From: Glebionis coronaria
Lineage: Eukaryota; Streptophyta; Magnoliopsida; Asterales; Asteraceae
Direction: 5' to 3'
Assembly (NCBI GenBank): GCA_025667525.1
Contig: CM046876.1
Location: 569,963,469-570,027,468, forward strand
DNA length: 64,000 nt
Position numbers and translations under genes: made by a program
The notes under the pieces: generated by a model
The model's input: the letters and a program-made list of their open reading frames with translations, nothing else
What the model was told of the DNA's origin: nothing
Database searches by the model: none
Shown: piece after piece, positions 1 to 10,595 of the stretch
Layout of the letters: each line of letters opens with the position of its first letter
How positions within the stretch are numbered: the stretch's first letter is position 1

Positions 1-699
1 GCTTTTGCATAATCCAAAAATTCTCCATTAAGATTTTTTGTGTGGGCATTTTGAAAACCTTGTGTGGTATTTTGAAAATCACGATTTTGGTTTTGATTTG
101 AAATTTGCCCATTTCCACTTTGGTAATTACCCTTGTTATAGTTACGTTGATTTCCTTGATAACCACCACTTTGATTGTTGTTTCAATTTGTTAGCATTTT
201 GATTTTGTGGAGCTTGATTTGGGCGGGAACCTTGACCGTTTTGGTTATAAGTTCCCGTGGCTACATAAGCATTCTAAGTGTTACCATCCGCGGTAATGCA
301 CTCGGAAAAATCATGAGCTCCACCATACGAAATACAACTCTTTCCAACCGCCTTAACCGAAGCGGAATTCAAAGCATCTTGTGCTTTCCAATGAGTCATA
401 AGGGTTGAAAACCTATCGAAAAACCGATTTTCCTCATTTGCTTCATCTTGCAAGGCACTCATGTTACGAGACGACGATGACGAACCCATAGTGGCAACAC
501 TCGGTGTGTTACGAGGGTTATAAACCTTAGACCTATTCTCAATGATTTTTAAAGCCTCATCGGTCGTTTTGCACAAAAAATTACCACTCGCAGCGGCATT
601 TAAAATAATCTCGTTCATGATCATTAAGCCCATTATAAAAAGTGTCAATTTGATGCAATTCGGAAAAATCATGGTGTGGACATTCATGTAACATTTCTT
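1..699 (-). pseudogene. gag: Gypsy-A gag, C-terminal half (interrupted, frameshifted)
   Basis: This is the continuation of the Ty3/gypsy capsid gene whose N-terminal half lies at 12561-13130. The minus-strand frame resumes at 699 with KEMLHECPHHDFSELHQIDT, which is typical of plant Athila-type Gag just after the capsid core. It then shifts frame near 605-625 into a segment containing NAAASGNF and EALKIIENRSK, reaches a stop near 272, and shifts again near 175. The last part is rich in Asn, Gln and Gly and runs off the window without reaching protease. Gag forms the particle shell in the cytoplasm. With a transposon in the middle and at least three other lesions, the gene is dead. Confidence 0.8.
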
Positions 700-731
700 T
701 GTTGGGAATAAATGTAGCCAGTACATTTGAA

Positions 732-838
732 CACTGACAAGAAGAAAACAAGCGTTGATAAGAAGAAAACAAGCGTTGACAGATCAAACGTTGACATGAA
801 GATGTCAAGCGTTGATAGGTTGAAGTCAAGCACTGATA
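732..838 (+). repeat. CGYTGACA array in the copia-1 5' LTR (6 units; steps 21,21,15,21,21)
   Basis: Motif starts are 732 (CACTGACA), 753 (CGTTGATA), 774 (CGTTGACA), 789 (CGTTGACA), 810 (CGTTGATA) and 831 (CACTGATA). The motif is conserved while the 7-13 bases between copies vary, often ending in CAAG or CAAA. Spacing is exactly 21 or 15 bp. This is non-coding promoter DNA, so the multiples of three cannot be due to a reading frame here. Confidence 0.92.
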
Positions 839-969
839 GAAAGATTTAGTCTACGCGTATTATGTTTCTAGTTTGTTTCTAGTAAAGATAGGATCAACAA
901 TGTATTTTCTATATTTATCTTTACCTAGAATAGCTAATACGTAGACTCTTATACAAGGCTTCTTATGTC

Positions 970-976
970 TATAAAA
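970..976 (+). promoter_or_regulatory. TATA box of the copia-1 5' LTR promoter
   Basis: TATAAAA lies 245 bp before the LTR end in a typical U3/R position. The same box is at 12316-12322 in the 3' LTR. Element transcription by RNA polymerase II would start about 30 bp downstream. Confidence 0.7.
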
Positions 977-1216
977 GTAGACCTTTAGGTTTTGTTTCAT
1001 ATAAGTTTTTCATACGTTTAACACTTTCATTGTATGCAAGTTTGTTATAATCAATCAAGTGAAAGTTTGTTTTAAAATTGTTTGTGTGTTCTTGTTTAAG
1101 TATTAATTCTGCATAATACTTGAATTGTTTTATACACAACAAAGTTTCTCTACGTGTTTAACTTGATTTAATCTCGTTTACACAAGCTAAATCGATCTAA
1201 GTTTAGGATCAACAAG

Positions 1217-1228
1217 TGGTATCAGAGC
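1217..1228 (+). other. Copia-1 primer-binding site (initiator tRNA-Met)
   Basis: TGGTATCAGAGC, two bases after the LTR end, is complementary to the 3' end of plant initiator tRNA-Met. It is the standard start point for minus-strand DNA synthesis in copia elements. Confidence 0.9.
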
Positions 1229-2110
1229 TTGTTGAGAAACTTTGATATAAAGAACACAAGAACCCTAAACTGCCAAAAACCCTAAATTTTTACAAAACCC
1301 TAAAAACATCATGTCTACCCCAGAAGCAAACTCCTCCTCCTCCTCAACCCACAACATCAAGATTCCCATGCTAGACCCAGACAATTTTGAGCTATGGAAG
1401 TTTAACTTTGAACAATATCTACAAATCCATGACTACACCCTATAGGAAATCATTGAATATGGAAACACATTCAATAAGGCTCAAAAGATTACAGATGCCA
1501 TTGCTGCAAGAACAGCTGTTCAAGGTTCTACTGAAGAGGATAGAAGAGAAAAACCCGATGATGGTAGAGCTGTCTCAACTGATTATATAGCAAAGAGAAG
1601 GGTTGATATGAAAACCCTAAGCATTCTGAAACTCTCTTTGGGACAAGAAAATCAGCACAAATACAGAAGCTATGAGTCTGCAAAAGATCTTTGGGCAGCC
1701 CTTGAAGTTGCTTATGGTGGTAATGCTGATACTGTGCAAGAGAAAAAGAAACAATTCTTGCATGAGTATGCTGTTTTTAAAGCTCAACCTAATGAGAAGC
1801 TAAGTAGTATGAGAAGCAGACTTTTGGACATCACAAGAAAGCTATCCTTCATGGGAACAGTGCTTGGTGATGTTGATATTATCTCCACTTTCCTTAAAAG
1901 CCTTGGTGATGCATGGAAGATTGAAGCAAGGTCTATAATTTCTAATAACACTCACAAAAGTTCTACTTTTGATGATGTTTACAATAAACTGAGGCTGATA
2001 GAGAATGAAACTCTTTTGGATCATGGAAGCAAGTCTACCAATGGTAACATGGCCTTCTTCTCACATAGTGAAGGTCAATTTGATCAAAAGGAGTCATATA
2101 TGCACCCAGT

Positions 2111-2190
2111 TACTGGATCAACTTGTGTCAACGCTGGATCATATCCTGTCAATGCCTCACATTCAGACGCTGACACATACAAAATTGACT
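2111..2190 (+). repeat. Degenerate CGYTGACA array in copia-1 gag
   Basis: Units start at 2111 (TACTGGAT), 2132 (CGCTGGAT), 2153 (TGCCTCAC), 2168 (CGCTGACA) and perhaps 2183 (AATTGACT). Steps are 21, 21, 15 and 15. Only the 2168 copy is canonical. The register, more than the sequence, identifies it as an array. Confidence 0.6.
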
Positions 2191-3571
2191 CACCAAGAGT
2201 TAAGCCAGCTGGTATTGATCTGGATACTGTGTGTGCATACATTGCTTCATTGCCCAATGGTTCAGTGATTACATATGAGGACCTTGAGCAAATTAGTGAT
2301 GAGCATTTGGAGGAGATGGACATAAAGTGGAATATGGCTCTTGCAAGTATAAGAGCAAACAGATGGAATAGAAGATTCAAGAAGAAGATGACTTTTAATG
2401 CTAAGGACACTGCTGGATTTGATAAATCCAAGGTTGAGTGTTATAATTGTCATCGTATGGGACACTTTATGAGAGAATGCAGATCTCCTAGAAGATCTGA
2501 TGCTGGAAAACCCTCAAGCCAAATTGTTAAGGCTCAGGATCCCAAAGCCATGGTGGCAATGCAAGAAATTGATGGTGTTGGATGGGATTGGAGCTATTTG
2601 GCTAAAGATGAGGAAGAGAATAAAGCTTTGGTTGCTGAGATGGAAGAAGAAGAGCATGTTCACTATGCTCTCATGGCACACTCCTCATCTTCATCAGACA
2701 ATGAGGTATATGATGATGCTTTTTGTAGTAAGGGTTGTCGTCTAAATACTGAAAGACTTAACAAAGAAGTTTTAAGATTGTCAACAGATGTGAGTAATGA
2801 AAGATGCAAGTTGTCTAACTATCAACTTGCTCTTACTTAAACTGAAAAGACTGTAGCTGAGTATAAGAAAATGGAGCTTGACCTAAAAGATAAAATCAAT
2901 ATCTTAAAACATGATTTAGATGCTAGTACTGATATTAGAAACATCATGGAGAGGGTCAATGCTAAATTACAGGCTAAGTTAGATGAGGCTATCAAGAATA
3001 AGGATAATGTAGATCTTAAAATTTAGAGATTTGATAAAGCCTCACAAACCCTAGGAGAATGTGTTAGTAAACAAAGGGATTCTAGGGATATGACTGGGAT
3101 TGGGATGAAAGAGTATGCTGGTGTTCCACCACCAGCTGGGGACTTCTATGGTGTCCAAAGAAAGGACTTATCTTGGACTAGTTTACAAGAACTCCAAGAA
3201 GAGGAATTTATTCCTCCACCAAGAGTCCTTACCCCAGTAGAAGAATATAGGCAGAAGTTGACTGATTTGGACCAATGGAAGAAAGCCAACCCTACCTTGT
3301 TTGTCAAAGGTGGCATGCTTAGTGATAGTCCAAATGAGCCTACCCCTATCAAAGTAACAAACCCAATCACTGGCAAGACTGTTGACCTTGGCTCAAACGT
3401 TGTTAGAAAACCTAGCATTAAATATGCAGAAATGTATAGAAAAACTAGGTCACCAAAAAGCCAAATTAGTGATAATGGAACAGGTTTCTTTTCTTCTAGA
3501 CCTAGGGTTATGTCTAGAAAAGCCTGTTATACTTGTGGTAGCTTTTCACATTTAGCCTATAAGTGTTTCAA

Positions 3572-3612
3572 CGCTTCAAAGGTCAACGCTAACAAAAAGT
3601 CAAACACTGTCA
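3572..3612 (+). repeat. Short degenerate CGYTGACA cluster after the second zinc knuckle
   Basis: Copies start at 3572 (CGCTTCAA), 3587 (CGCTAACA) and 3605 (CACTGTCA), with steps of 15 and 18. They are read as Asn-Ala-Ser, Asn-Ala-Asn and Asn-Thr-Val. Confidence 0.5.
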
Positions 3613-3763
3613 AACCCAAAACTTTTGTGCAGCAAAGTCCACAAGTTGTTAGACCAGCCCCATTCTTTACTAAATAGTCTAACACTTATGGACAAAGACC
3701 TTTTCAGAAGACCAATACATGGTCTAATAGAGAATGGGTTCTTGTAGCAAACCCTAGGTTCAA

Positions 3764-3825
3764 CGCTGACAAGGGTAATTTCAGCGTTGACAAGACCAAA
3801 TCAAACGCTGACAGAAACGTTGCCA
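3764..3825 (+). repeat. CGYTGACA array in the copia-1 gag C-terminal region
   Basis: Three perfect copies start at 3764, 3785 and 3806, exactly 21 bp apart. A decayed fourth follows at 3818 (CGTTGCCA). The encoded repeat is Asn/Ser-Ala/Val-Asp-Lys/Arg. Confidence 0.88.
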
Positions 3826-4111
3826 GACCAAATAATGGTAAATATTTGCAATCGCAGGGAAAGGGGTCTAAAGCTTCTTCTAGCTTGACATGGAGACCTA
3901 AGCAAGATCAAAACCCTAATTCTAATGGGATTTCTATGACCCGTAACAGATTTAATTATATTTCAAAGGTCATCACAAAACCAATTGGGGTTAACTGGGT
4001 GTTTAATCCAAAAAGGATGAACAAGGGGTTGTTATGAGGACTAGGTCTGTTCTTGTTGAACAACCAAATGAATCCAAGTCTGCTCAGGCTTGGGTTCCCA
4101 AAGAAAACTAA

Positions 4112-4131
4112 TTTGTTTTCTCTATGTGCAG
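4112..4131 (+). promoter_or_regulatory. Possible 3' splice acceptor at the gag/pol junction
   Basis: Directly after the gag stop (4109-4111) comes a pyrimidine-rich run ending TATGTGCAG, with AG at 4130-4131. The pol frame containing the protease follows immediately. The context is that of a plant 3' splice site, and splicing here could set the Gag to Pol ratio. No donor was identified, so this is tentative. Confidence 0.35.
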
Positions 4132-7100
4132 GGCATTCAAAAGCAGGTTAATGATTATGGCTATTGGGATAGTGGATGCTCTAGGCACATGACTGGGAAG
4201 GAAGATTATCTCACAAACTTCACTCCCATTAAGGATGGTGATAAAGTTTACTTTGGAGGCGGATATGGAACTATCACAGGCAAAGGAACTCTTCTCACCA
4301 ACAATTTGCATTTTGAAAACGTGTTTCTGGTAAAAGAACTTGACTATAATCTGTTTAGTGTATCACAAGTTTGTGATAACAAAAATAAGGTTCTTTTCAT
4401 TGATACTGAATGCCTGGTGTTAAGCAAGGATTTTAAAATACCAGATGAGAAATTCATTGACTATAGGACACCTAGGCATAAGGACATTTATAATGTGAAT
4501 CTTAATGGGATTAGGATGAATATTAACTTGTCATATCTTTATGCTAAGGCTTCAGTTGATGAGAGTAATTTATGGCACAGGAGACTAGGGCACATTAACT
4601 TTAAAAATATAAACAGACTTGTGAGACATGGCTTGGTTGATGGTTTGCCTGAAAAGGCTTTCCACAATGACCACTCTTGTGTTTCATGCCTTAAAGGCAA
4701 GCAGCACAAGGTCTCATTTAGTCTAAACAGGCGCACTCTAGTTCTAAACCACTTCACTTGCTGCATATGGACCTGTTTGGTCCAACTAATATAGAAAGCT
4801 TGAATGGTAAATCTTACTGCTTTGTCATTACTGATGATTTTTCTAGGTTTACTTGGACTTTCTTTTTAGCTTTGAAAAGTGACATTGCTGATACTTTAGT
4901 TAACTTTATTAACCAAATTGAGAAGAAGACTGGTAATGAAGTTAAGATGCTTAGAAGTGATAATGGTGGTGAGTTTAGAAATAATCTGTTGGATGATTTT
5001 TGTGCCAAGAAAGGTATTACTAGACAGTTTAGTGTAGCCAGAACCCCACAACAAAATGGGGTTGCTGAGTGAAAGAATAGAACCCTCATAGAAGCAGCCA
5101 GGACTATGTTGGCTGATGCTCACTTTCCCATTGATTTTTGGGCTGAGGCTGTGAATACAGCTTGTTATGTTCAGAATAGAGCATTAGTCAACAAGATACA
5201 TAACAAAACACCTTATGAGTTACTTTGGGGAAGGAAACCTAATATTGGTTTTCTTAAACCTTTTGGTTGTCATGTAGTTGTGTTGGACACTAGTGATGCC
5301 TTAGGTAAATTTAGTGCTAAAGGTGATGAAGGCTACTTCATGGGTTATTCAGTGCAGAGCAAAGGATACAGGGTTTACATTAAGAAGGAAAAACGTATAC
5401 TTGAAAAGGTACATGTTAGGTTTCTAGAAAGTAAACCTAGTGATCCTGAAAGTGGTCCAAATTGGTTATTTGACTTGGAACCTCTATCTAGGACTTTGAA
5501 TTATATGCATGTTACTAATCCAAACATTGTGAAGGTAACTTCAAATGTTGTGGAAGAACCTGTTGTTGATATTTCAGGTACACAGGTTAATGAAGAGGTT
5601 GGATCACATGCAAACAAGTCATCACCCATACTTGAGTATGTCACTATTCCCATATGGACAGATGCTTTTGCTGCTGCTGCTGCTGCTGGAAAGGAAAATG
5701 GTGGTTCTCAAGTATCACCAGTTAACAACATGCATGGTCTTTCAGGCGCTGACAAAGGAAAATCTGGCGCTGACAAGACAAATTCAGGCGTTGATGGCTC
5801 AAACATTGACAACTCTAATTCAGGCGTTGATGGCTTAAACGCTGACAACCTTGGTTCAGGCGTTGACAACTCTTTTGACCATATTTCCTCTTCCAATTTT
5901 GAACAAGGTGAACCTTCAAGCAGAAATGGTGAGGTTCATACAGATGTTGAGGGAAGAGAGTCTGAAGAAGATATTGGTAACATGGAGGATGAGATTGAAG
6001 ACAACACACTTTTTGAGGGAGGAGTTCTTACTTCTACATTGAAGGATCAACCCTCTTCTCTAATTATTGGTGATGTGATGTCTCCTGTTCAAACTAGAAG
6101 ATCTCATCAGAATCTTGGAGGATTTATTGCCAATATTCACAAGAAGGTTGATACCCCTCTTGTTCAAGCATGTTTGTTTGCCTGTTTTCTGTCACAACAG
6201 GAACCCAAGAAGATTTTTAATGCTCTCAAAGAACCAAGTTGGGTGGAAGCAATGCAGGATGAGCTTCACCAATTTGCTATACAAGATGTTTGGGAGTTGG
6301 TTGATTGTCCTAGACATGCCAGACCTATTGGGACAAGATGGGTTCTTAGAAACAAGAAAGATGAAAGAGGCATTGTTGTCAGAAACAAGGCACGTCTAGT
6401 GGCTCAAGGATATACACAAGAGGAAGGGATAGACTATGAGGAGGTTTTTGCACCAGTTGCAAGGATTGAGGCTATAAGGATATTTCTAGCCTATGCTTCC
6501 TGCATTGGTTTTATTGTCTATCAAATGAATGTGAAGAGTGCTTTTCTTTATGGCACAATTGTAGAGGAGGTTTATGTAATGCAGCCTCCTGGTTTTGAAG
6601 ATTTAGAGTATCCAGACAAGGTGTATAGAGTCAAGAAAGCTATGTATGGACTTCATCAAGCCCCAAGAGCATGGTATGGAACATTATCCACCTATCTGGT
6701 GGAAAATGGATTCAAAAGGGGCACCATAGACCAGACCTTATTTACAAAGAAGACTGGTAAGGATGTCTTACTTGTCCAGGTTTGTGTTGATGATATCATC
6801 TTTGGTTCTTCAAGTCCAAAGATGAGTGAAGACTTTTCCAAGCTTATGACAGATAAATTCAAGATGAGTGCAATGGGGGAGATGAAATTCTTTCTAGGGT
6901 TACAAGTTCAGCCGAAAGAAGATGGTATCTTCATCGCTCAAGATAAATATGTGGCAGAAATCTTGAAGAAATTTGGCTTTTCTCCACATGAGAAAAGGGC
7001 TAGTACTCCTATGGATAGAGAAAACCCTTGGGGAAAAGTTAGAGATGGAAAAGATGTGGATGTCAGGCACTATAGATCAATGATTGGTTCATTGATGTAT

Positions 7101-7730
7101 CTCACAGCCTCAAGACCTGACATTATGTTTGCTGTGTGTGCATGTGCACGCCATCAAGTGACTCCCAAAGAGTGTCATCTTCATGCTGTCAAGAGAATCT
7201 TTAGGTACCTTAGATGTTATCCAGACCTAGGATTATGGTATCCAAAAGATTCACCACTGGAGCTTATTGCATATTCAGACAGTGATTATAGTGGTGATAA
7301 ATTAGATAGAAAATCCACAACTGGTGGATGTCAGTTTCTTGGGAGTAGGTTGATATCTTGGCAATGCAAGAAACAAACAGTGGTGGCCAATTCTACAACT
7401 GAAGTAGAGTATGTTGCAGCAGCTGCTTGTTGTGGACAAGTCTTATGTATTCAAAACCAGCTGTTGGATTATGGGTATAATTTCATGCATACCAAGATTT
7501 TTGTAGACAATAACAGCACTTTATGCATTATTAAAAATCCTGTACATCACTCTAAAACAAAACACATAGAAATTAGACATCATTTTATAAGAGATTGTTC
7601 TGAAAAGGGTTTAATACAACCAGATAGGGTTGACACAGAAGAAAATGTGTCTGATTTATTAACTAAACCTTTTGATACTGGAAGGTTTCAATACTTGGTA
7701 ACAAGTATTGGAATGATAAATCTCACTTAA
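4132..7730 (+). pseudogene. pol: Copia-1 pol: protease, integrase, reverse transcriptase, RNase H (broken)
   Basis: The order is that of Ty1/copia. The aspartic protease motif DSG is at 4168-4176. The pre-integrase zinc region (HRRLGH...CVSC) is at about 4575-4690. The integrase core spans about 4760-5130, with LHMDLFGP, a downstream RSDNGGEF, and the third acidic residue just before a TGA at 5070-5072 that replaces an Arg codon. A frameshift lies near 4735-4758. From 5106 a single 874-codon frame is open to 7730. It holds the integrase C-terminus, an acidic linker with an Ala run and a CGYTGACA array, reverse transcriptase ([14 protein letters not shown]; active site CVDD at 6783-6794, usually YVDD) and RNase H ending with [11 protein letters not shown]. 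The RT half is the best preserved coding block in the window, but the polyprotein cannot be made in one piece. Confidence 0.92.
5747..5868 (+). repeat. CGYTGACA array in the copia-1 integrase/RT linker (7 units)
   Basis: Starts are 5747, 5768, 5789 (CGTTGATG), 5804 (CATTGACA), 5825 (CGTTGATG), 5840 and 5861. Steps are 21, 21, 15, 21, 15 and 21. It is read as Gly/Asn-Ala/Val-Asp repeats, so the linker peptide is low-complexity and acidic. It lies between two enzymatic domains, where insertions are tolerated. Confidence 0.92.
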
Positions 7731-7825
7731 TATGTGTTTTGGGGGTCTTATTGTAAAAGTATGTACAAGATATGCATTGTTATTGGTCTTTTTGAGAAGT
7801 TAGATTTTTCACTCTATTTGTCTAA

Positions 7826-7875
7826 CGCTGACAGAGGTTATCTTAACGCTGATAAGTGTTATCGTGACGTTGTCA
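7826..7875 (+). repeat. CGYTGACA array just after copia-1 pol (non-coding)
   Basis: Copies start at 7826 (CGCTGACA), 7847 (CGCTGATA) and 7868 (CGTTGTCA), exactly 21 bp apart. A stray relative lies at 7917. The array is about 100 bp downstream of the pol stop. Confidence 0.85.
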
Positions 7876-8516
7876 GCAACATGTTAGTTTTGTGGTTTTT
7901 GATCTAAGTGTGCAGGCGTTGTTAGCATTGTACCATTGGATACAGAGTTGCTTATGGATCCTTGGAGAATCATTGGAGCATGTTTTAATTTATGGATGAT
8001 GGTTGGAATATTTATATTCCTATCTTGACATAAATTTTTATTTACATGCATATTATTTGGCAACTTGTGTATCACAGTTTAAGGGGAGGTTTTAGGAACC
8101 TTTAGGACTTTTGGGTATTCTTCTAATACTCTTATCACAATTCTAGATTGTGTCCACAAGTGAGTATGAGTTAGTTTTCTATCTCATGAGGCACTGTAGC
8201 ATACAAAGTTGATATACTATGCATCCTGCCAAGACCTTTTTGGCCTAGAATTGGATGTGGTATGATGGGAGACTTGGGAATGATTTATAATGGGTTTACC
8301 TGGGAGTTACAAGGAATTTTATAAGATAACTTAATTGTTAAGAATTTTGGTTAGCAAGGGACACTAGAGGACTGTTATGTCTATCTTGCATAAGCAAGTG
8401 TGCATAACTGGACAGTGCTTGCCGCCCTATAATAGTTTTCAGTTTATAGGTTATCTTCACTAGGATGAATTACTTTGTTAAGGTCCTTTTTCTTTTTTAT
8501 TACTTTTATTTTTGGA

Positions 8517-8635
8517 CGCTGACAAATATTTTTTACAAGCGTTGTTGTGACCAATTTAGACATTGACATGGATTTTGCAAACGTTGACAAGAATATAGCC
8601 GTTGGGCGTTGATGGGTTATTTTTGACCGTTGACA
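8517..8635 (+). repeat. CGYTGACA array upstream of the copia-1 extra ORF (non-coding)
   Basis: Copies start at 8517, 8540 (CGTTGTTG), 8561 (CATTGACA), 8582, 8600/8607 (decayed) and 8628. Several steps are 21 bp (8540-8561-8582 and 8607-8628). The cluster ends about 290 bp before the ATG of the extra ORF, like the LTR cluster upstream of its TATA box. Confidence 0.85.
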
Positions 8636-9787
8636 CTCATTGGGACCTACCCAATTGTTATTTTTGACGAATTTTGGGGCCGTAATTTTAGGAGTAGATA
8701 AGTTTTAATTAATACACCAGATAAATTATTTTCTTTTCAATATTTTCATCATTATATTTTGAAAATACTTGCCTTATTTTTGACCAATCACATGTGCCTA
8801 TATCTCCTGTATATTTGGCTCCTATTTTTAAACAGGGTACTATCATATTCTTGTCTAACACTTTTTCTCCTATTATTCATCTTTCATCAATCTTTCACAA
8901 ACAACTTTCTTCAACAATGGCACCAAAGTTTAAACCAAGTGACTTGGTATTGGGATCAGAAGTCAGCATAACATGATTGCTTATTTGGAAGCTGATGACA
9001 CTTTGTTTCCACAATACACCCAGATGGTGGCGTATTTGAATGCATCTCCTTTACGGTATGCTCTTTCTCATGCTCCTCTCATCCCTGTCACTCATATTAA
9101 ACAGTTTTGGAACACTGTTAGTTCCTCAACACTTAATAATGTGACTACATTAATAGCTATTGTTCATGGGCGTACGTGGGTGGTTACTGAAGCCTTGGTT
9201 TGCCAGGCTTTGCATCTTAATGATGCAGATGGTATAACCACTCTCTCCATTAATGAGATAGAACAAGGACTTCGGGCTTTGGGGTATCCTTTCCCTGAAG
9301 AGGGTACTTTAAATAAATATCATAAACAAGAATTTCCCCCAGCCTGGAAGTACCTCATACATGTCATCCTTCAATGTTTGAGTCCCAAATGTACTGCACA
9401 TAATGAAATTAACAGATCAATTGCTAGTGCACTTGTGTGCATTACAAATGGGCAAAAGTATAATTTTTCAAAACTAATTTTTGATGGCATGTGTAAAAAC
9501 AAAGGGAATAAGATGACTTTGGCTTATCCCAGATTTTTGCAAATGGTTTTTGATGAACAACGGTACTGCATAAGGGACCATGATGATTTTTATGAGATCT
9601 CTATGCAAAAGAAAGCTATTTTTAGTAAGATGAACTCACCCCCTCACCGTGAATTACCCCTCACCCAAGCTATGCTTGCTGTTATTGCAGCAGCACAACC
9701 CCAACCAGACCCACAACCACAACTTGACCCAATTCCAGACCCTTTACCTTCACCTCAACACATGGAAATTGACCAAGAATCCTTCAA

Positions 9788-9837
9788 CGCTGACACATTA
9801 AATGTTGGCGTTGACACTAGTAATCCAAATGTTGACA
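9788..9837 (+). repeat. CGYTGACA array in the copia-1 extra ORF, first cluster
   Basis: Copies start at 9788 (CGCTGACA), 9809 (CGTTGACA) and 9830 (TGTTGACA), exactly 21 bp apart. They are read as Asn/Gly-Ala/Val-Asp-Thr, in the Pro-rich middle of the protein. Confidence 0.88.
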
Positions 9838-10488
9838 CCTTTCCTTCACAGACCCAAACACCACTTAACCTTCAAACTACCACCCAATCTACATCATCTT
9901 CTACACCCCATGAATATACGTTGATTAAACGTCCTAGGACTACTAGAGTGTTCTCCTCTAGTGGTCCTAGCCATGTTGCAGAGAGAACCACCACCACAAG
10001 TGTGGTTGGTGCTATGGTTGAGGCTGGGACTATGGTGTTAGCTTAGATGCCGGCCAAGCCAGTCCTAACATATTTAAGACCTCATCCATGCCCCATGACT
10101 CTACTTTGGGTGGTCAAATACCCATTCTAGAGGAGCGCATATTGGAACCATACACAATGATGGAATTAACGGCTGTCTGCATTAGCTTGCAAAAGCAAAA
10201 TGCAGACCTGGTACAAACAGTCAGTACACAAGGCCTTGAACTCATGCAATTGAGGGAGAGGATTGTTATTTTGGAGGATGCTAACACTAGGCGTGGTATG
10301 GAGGAATCTTCCAAAAGGGAGGATGAGCATATCCATGTGAGTGACAAAGGCTCACATGATGGAGAATCTTTGGGTGTCGCTGAAGCCCTCACTGAATTGA
10401 AGAAGCAACCAGGTTTTGATACATCTTTGGTTACTCCTACAAACTTGAACTTGTCTTTTACAGAAATGATGGAGCAGTTCACAAGAGG

Positions 10489-10595
10489 CGCTGAGACAAG
10501 TAAGGTGAGTGTTGACAAGCAAACTTTGGACACTGACACACCAAGTGCTGACAAGAGTAAGTTGGGCGCTGACACACAGAATTTGAGCGTCGACA
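10489..10595 (+). repeat. CGYTGACA array in the copia-1 extra ORF, second cluster (6 units; steps 21,21,15,21,21)
   Basis: Starts are 10489 (CGCTGAGA), 10510 (TGTTGACA), 10531 (CACTGACA), 10546 (TGCTGACA), 10567 (CGCTGACA) and 10588 (CGTCGACA). The spacing order is the same as that of the LTR arrays. It is read as Ala/Val/Thr-Asp repeats. Confidence 0.9.

Larger units (their letters stand above)
700..1214 (+). repeat. Copia-1 5' LTR
   Basis: The LTR starts TGTTGGGAATA and ends GGATCAACA, giving the TG...CA boundaries of an LTR, and it matches 12045-12560. The upstream third carries six CGYTGACA-type motifs (732-838). A TATA box (TATAAAA, 970-976) lies 130 bp downstream of them, so the array occupies the U3 promoter region. 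The rest is the transcribed R-U5 region leading to the primer-binding site. Confidence 0.93.
1311..4111 (+). pseudogene. gag: Copia-1 gag (long Gag with two zinc knuckles; broken)
   Basis: The start ATG at 1311 begins MSTPEANSSSSS and leads into the capsid region. The frame is cut by TAG at 1443-1445 (in a place where Trp is usual), TAA at 2838-2840, a TAG near 3024, another at 3675-3677, and a frameshift near 4030. Two CX2CX4HX4C nucleic-acid-binding knuckles are intact: CYNC...C at 2439-2480 and CYTC...C at 3525-3566. The stretch between them is charged and likely coiled coil (about 2700-3060). The C-terminal end carries WVPKKN before the stop at 4109-4111. Gag packages element RNA in cytoplasmic particles. 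Three small CGYTGACA-type clusters (2111-2190, 3572-3612, 3764-3825) are read as Asn/Ser-Ala/Val-Asp repeats. The double-knuckle layout matches Asteraceae SIRE-like Gag from memory. Confidence 0.88.
7731..8926 (+). other. Copia-1 non-coding stretch between pol and the extra ORF
   Basis: There is no long reading frame here. The stretch contains two CGYTGACA clusters (7826-7875 and 8517-8635), a CCAAT element within GACCAATCACATG near 8780, and AT-rich TATA-like sequence (TGTATATTTGG, about 8808-8818). An A/C-rich leader then runs to the ATG at 8927. The layout looks like an internal promoter for the extra ORF. Confidence 0.55.

Noticed and set aside
732..838. Ordinary WRKY W-box cluster
   Set aside because: TTGAC is present, but W-boxes need TTGACC or TTGACT. 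Here the next base is nearly always A, many copies are CTGACA, and the arrays recur in coding DNA.
1842..2465. Minus-strand frames over copia-1 gag
   Set aside because: Shadows of the plus-strand Gag, with no homology-like motifs.
732..10595. CRISPR-like array (short repeats, variable spacers)
   Set aside because: Repeats are 8-11 bp and spacers about 10 bp, within a plant retrotransposon and partly in coding frame, with no cas genes. CRISPR does not apply.
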